Positions 61,166 to 64,000 of a stretch of DNA of 64,000 nucleotides are shown one piece after another. Source of the stretch: Paenalicyclobacillus mengziensis. GTDB lineage: Bacteria; Bacillota; Bacilli; Alicyclobacillales; Alicyclobacillaceae. The first letter of the stretch is position 1. Each line of letters opens with the position of its first letter. The DNA lies in the NCBI RefSeq assembly GCF_017298635.1, contig NZ_CP071182.1:1178001-1242000 (forward strand). Reading direction: 5' to 3'. A model generated the notes under the pieces. It was given only the letters and a program-made list of their open reading frames with translations, did not search any database and was not told the DNA's origin. The translations under genes were made by a program, and so were the position numbers.

Positions 61166-61472
61166 TCTCTGTTAATCTCGGCGGTGCCGCAGAATGTCAC
61201 TTATGCTGAACTCAATGGATGATTGACAGAACATAGTGCACGCCGCATAACGTGAATTCTGTTGCACAAATCGACTTGGTGAATGAAATTGAAGAGTTGC
61301 GGTGCAACAGAATACTACTGGTCATAGCTTAAACTCAATGCAACATATTTCGCGGAACTCGAATGTACCGCGTTTTCCTATTCATAGCGTCATCGTACCA
61401 ACCGTCATTTAGCTTTAACTCACGTCATTAAAGTTGACATCGTTCCCGTTTCTTTCCTATTGGGCTATTGAT
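61166..61472. other. Gap with long inverted repeat between convergent units
   Basis: ATTCTGTTGCAC (61256-61267) and GTGCAACAGAAT (61302-61313) form a perfect 12-base inverted repeat with a 34-base spacer. CGCGG/CCGCG with T4 (61351-61376) may end a plus-strand transcript. No gene. Confidence 0.5.
61256..61313. repeat. 12-base perfect inverted repeat
   Basis: ATTCTGTTGCAC and GTGCAACAGAAT with 34 bases between. A third related GCAAC occurs at about 61340. Possible protein-binding site, recombination site or stem. Confidence 0.45.
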
Positions 61473-62783
61473 CTATCGAATGCGAACCTTGATCGCTTTT
61501 GAGTACAGGAGGGTTTCGGGCATCCAAGGAGTTTCTTTGCCATATACCATGCATACCATTTGGTGATTGCCGCGGTACTTTGTTGTTTCGGTGACTTGGT
61601 GACCCGTTTGGTCATGCTTTAAATCGTCATCATATTCAGCCTCATCGCCTTCGTTTATTACTTTCCATTGAATACGGGTATGGTCAAAGTTAGGCGTAGC
61701 AGTAAAAACAAGAGTCTTTCCCTTTGGCAACTTCCCTTTGAAATCCGATAACGGAAGTGATGTAAGAGTAGTCATTCGTACCATAACGTTAATATCAACA
61801 TCATAGTTTACGCTCTTTGCGAATGCCCGTTTGGAATCATTATTTACCGAATCCTGAACACTTTCAGTGATCAACCCACCCCAATAACTGTGCTTAAAGA
61901 ATTCATTCCAAGCCTCTACTGCTTGTTGTTCCGTGCATGTGTCCTCAAACAACACACCGAGCTTCTCAATGTGAGTAGTCAATCGAGTAAATAGATTTTT
62001 AACCTTTTGCTTGTCTTTGGCGTTGAATAACAAGCTGATTGAGGAGTCTACAGGATTGATGACTTCTTGTGAGCAGTTTAACCTGTCGCGAATTGCGCAG
62101 ATAGTATTGTAAAATGTGATGTCCAATCGTGCGTCAATTAAGGTATTTTCAGATGCCAAGACGGATTGAATTAAGCCTCCTGGCATCAACCAGCCGCTTC
62201 TGGATTTGCAGAACATTTTTAAGAGACGAACCACTTTTCGCAGATTATCGTCCTCGTCATTTTGTTCCAAAAACCATCGAGTGATAGCCCAAGGATCTCT
62301 GGGACTCCATGAAGCTCCACAGTGCTCATAGACATAGTTGTCATTCTCATCTAAGAGACGACGATATATTGCGAAATCAACATGATATCCATCAGCATAT
62401 TCAACGGTAACAGCATTGGTCTTGACTTCGGGGTCAGTGCGAAAAGATCGCATCTTCTTTTTCAATGAATCTGCGACGATCTGTTTAACCCTTTGTGTAC
62501 TATTGGGGATATTATCTGTGTCGAATATGATGGCAATGTCGATATCATATTCACTGTTGTCGTTTTGCGTAATCGTGGACATTGCCATACTGCCTTGAGT
62601 CACCGTGTCGACAATTACATAATTCGTGCTATTCTCAGTGTTGTACTCCGTCAATCCATTTTTCAATCTGTCGATGTTTAAGTCGCGTTTTCCACGAAGG
62701 TTGGTTTGCTCATCGTTCGACAAGACCACATGATTCCTATAAAACGTATTGAATTTCGAACTCAAATCAAATATTGACTTCAC
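61473..62783 (-). CDS. CBASS CD-NTase (cyclic nucleotide synthase)
   Basis: A 436-residue nucleotidyltransferase of the SMODS/CD-NTase family. The active site is TQGSMAMSTITQ (Gly-Ser) with EYDIDIAIIF (two Asp) near residue 80 and VDFAIYR (third Asp) near residue 136. The C-terminal part, from about 330, matches the AGS-C sensor domain: LPKGKTLVFTATPNFDHTRI, the WKVINEGDEA strand and a TTKYRGNHQMVCMV end. On phage infection it makes a cyclic oligonucleotide that activates the effector encoded upstream. It overlaps that effector gene by 17 bases. No Cap2/Cap3-type ancillary genes are seen in the window. Confidence 0.9.
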   Translation of the reverse strand: MKSIFDLSSKFNTFYRNHVVLSNDEQTNLRGKRDLNIDRLKNGLTEYNTENSTNYVIVDTVTQGSMAMSTITQNDNSEYDIDIAIIFDTDNIPNSTQRVKQIVADSLKKKMRSFRTDPEVKTNAVTVEYADGYHVDFAIYRRLLDENDNYVYEHCGASWSPRDPWAITRWFLEQNDEDDNLRKVVRLLKMFCKSRSGWLMPGGLIQSVLASENTLIDARLDITFYNTICAIRDRLNCSQEVINPVDSSISLLFNAKDKQKVKNLFTRLTTHIEKLGVLFEDTCTEQQAVEAWNEFFKHSYWGGLITESVQDSVNNDSKRAFAKSVNYDVDINVMVRMTTLTSLPLSDFKGKLPKGKTLVFTATPNFDHTRIQWKVINEGDEAEYDDDLKHDQTGHQVTETTKYRGNHQMVCMVYGKETPWMPETLLYSKAIKVRIR

Positions 62784-63900
62784 CTCCCGTCTGAATGCGT
62801 AAATCGGTGAACAATCCCTTCTGTTGCCCGTTAATATTCAAACTCCAATGGTATCTTGGTTGGAGTTGCCTTGAATACTGATAGCTAATAACCTCGGAAA
62901 TCCTGTTTGAATCCAACTCGTTGAAAAACTTACCCATTTCAAAAGCCAAACAACTTTGCCCTGAATACAACAAATGCATTTTTGTCACATGCAGAAGTTT
63001 GTTTTGTATTTCCATAATCGTGTCGTACACAGTTTGTCGATACTCACGAAGTTGTACTTTTGAAGTGATAACATTATCACCTGGTTTATCAACGGACAAA
63101 TGAACGATTGGCAGTTGAAACTGTTCCGTATCAACAGAGTCGATTTGCTTTGTAAGACTGATGGCAAGCACTACCTCCGTGGCATTGTGGTCAAGATTAT
63201 CAAGATTTGTCCGTCTTTTGAGCTTGGGGAAATGCTTCTTTTCAGCAGTCAGAGAGACATAAACTTCATTATGTTTGTTGAATTCATAGTATTCGTTAAC
63301 GTACTCCCTCGAAAAATATGTACCCGCTAACATAACGAAAGGAATCGGGGAGACTCCAGTATATCCGCGTTTTAATTGAGCAGTTCTTTCTCTGAATGCC
63401 TTCATATTTTCTTCAATAATTTGGTGAATATCTTTGGCAGTTTCCGATGTCATTACTCCCTGGCATTCACGCTTGATATCAATCACATACTCCTTATAAT
63501 CAAAATGGCTAAGACCTGCAGAATTCTCGTAGTTATCGATTCTCCGACCAATCATGTCGATGTTTAATATGTAATACTTACGTCTGACATGGATGTCGAA
63601 AAATATTCCTAAACCGAGAAGGACAATTCCCACAACGAGTTGTGCCAAATTCAATTGGCTGGTTTGGTCAATTTGTTGAAGTACTTCACTGCTTGGTGTT
63701 TTTAAAATGAATCCAGAAGCCAATGCAAATAGCTTGTCGCCCCAATCGCCTCCAAACGAAGTGGGTATTAGACCAAAACCCATACTTATCATGGACTTGG
63801 CAAATCCTTGTTCCTTCTTCTTTTTACGGAACCCATTAACCACAAAGTATCCAGTAATGACAAGGGCAAGAACAAGAATGCAACTCATTAGGATAAGCAC
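62767..63900 (-). CDS. Two-TM SAVED-like CBASS effector
   Basis: GTG at 63900 is about eight bases after GGGGGG. A 377-residue protein with hydrophobic segments at about residues 2-22 and 87-105, and a cytoplasmic C-terminal domain of about 250 residues. That domain contains SPIPFVMLAGTYFSREYVN, then LHLLYSGQSCLAFEMGKFFN and YQYSRQLQPRYHWSLNINGQ, which matches the SAVED pattern (cyclic oligonucleotide sensor) at its C-terminus. On ligand binding such effectors disrupt the membrane and stop infected cells. It is the first gene of the operon visible here; more genes could lie beyond the right edge. Confidence 0.8.
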   Translation of the reverse strand: MLILMSCILVLALVITGYFVVNGFRKKKKEQGFAKSMISMGFGLIPTSFGGDWGDKLFALASGFILKTPSSEVLQQIDQTSQLNLAQLVVGIVLLGLGIFFDIHVRRKYYILNIDMIGRRIDNYENSAGLSHFDYKEYVIDIKRECQGVMTSETAKDIHQIIEENMKAFRERTAQLKRGYTGVSPIPFVMLAGTYFSREYVNEYYEFNKHNEVYVSLTAEKKHFPKLKRRTNLDNLDHNATEVVLAISLTKQIDSVDTEQFQLPIVHLSVDKPGDNVITSKVQLREYRQTVYDTIMEIQNKLLHVTKMHLLYSGQSCLAFEMGKFFNELDSNRISEVISYQYSRQLQPRYHWSLNINGQQKGLFTDLRIQTGGEVNI

Positions 63901-64000
63901 GTACCACGCCCCCCAAATCTTCGAAACAATACGACCATGACAAAGGCTTCGACGTAAATATGCACAAGCGGGAATGCTTTTGAGATCTTGGTTTTTATGG

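Noticed and set aside
1..64000. CRISPR array, tRNA or rRNA
   Set aside because: No regularly spaced repeat series and no tRNA-like or rRNA-like sequence was seen on either strand.
1..64000. Intact insertion sequence or transposase
   Set aside because: No DDE transposase or integrase frame with matched terminal repeats was recognised; only isolated inverted repeats occur.

Overview
The window reads as low-to-mid GC Firmicute DNA from a spore-former in the Bacillales; the style suggests Alicyclobacillaceae, but this is inference and there is no rRNA or housekeeping marker. Supporting signs are strong AGGAGG ribosome binding sites, many TTG and GTG starts, LxGC lipoboxes, Spo0E-like and YjcZ-like genes, and TGAAAC/CGTC promoters for ECF sigma factors. 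A ParM/ParR pair with upstream repeats, a helicase-like ATPase gene, a type I restriction system and a CBASS operon suggest a large plasmid or plasmid-derived island. No replication initiator was recognised.

Region 1 (1-27.7 kb) is a cell-envelope region. It is packed with lipoproteins and exported proteins with Ser/Thr/Asn-rich linkers, two ECF sigma/anti-sigma pairs (5988-7278 and 14872-16528) and a PadR-HAAS-DUF4825 operon (17946-19524). The most striking signal is a repeated promoter, (T/C)G(T/A)AAC-N16/17-CGTC. It lies in front of the first sigma gene and, on both strands, in front of at least six lipoprotein genes, at similar distances from the start codons. One lipoprotein carries both a domain resembling the anti-sigma extracellular domain and a domain resembling its neighbour. 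Several genes are decaying: two are split by in-frame stops and one signal peptide appears frameshifted.

Region 2 (27.7-33.1 kb) is sparse and mosaic. It holds a truncated ATPase that has lost its P-loop, an XRE/ImmA-IrrE pair, a DUF3892 gene and long non-coding stretches with an imperfect direct repeat. Region 3 (33.4-43.9 kb) is a defence block: an XRE regulator with a coupled partner, HsdM-HsdS-HsdR, a Ser/Thr kinase and a DUF3800 protein, all on one strand.

Region 4 (44-50.4 kb) has a YidC-like insertase with its own promoter and terminator, a second PadR-HAAS pair, a frameshifted Cys-rich CWC gene, a YjcZ-like peptide and a Spo0E-like gene. Region 5 (50.5-54.1 kb) is the plasmid-maintenance core: parR and parM on the minus strand, repeats around their promoter, then an apparently independent promoter and a roughly 165-nt rod-like RNA ending in a U-tract, then the helicase-like gene.

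Region 6 (55.3-61.1 kb) is a series of small genes, most followed by their own hairpin terminator, including three members of one unrecognised family and a four-helix-bundle protein. Region 7 (61.5-63.9 kb) is a CBASS operon on the minus strand: a CD-NTase and a two-TM SAVED-like effector.
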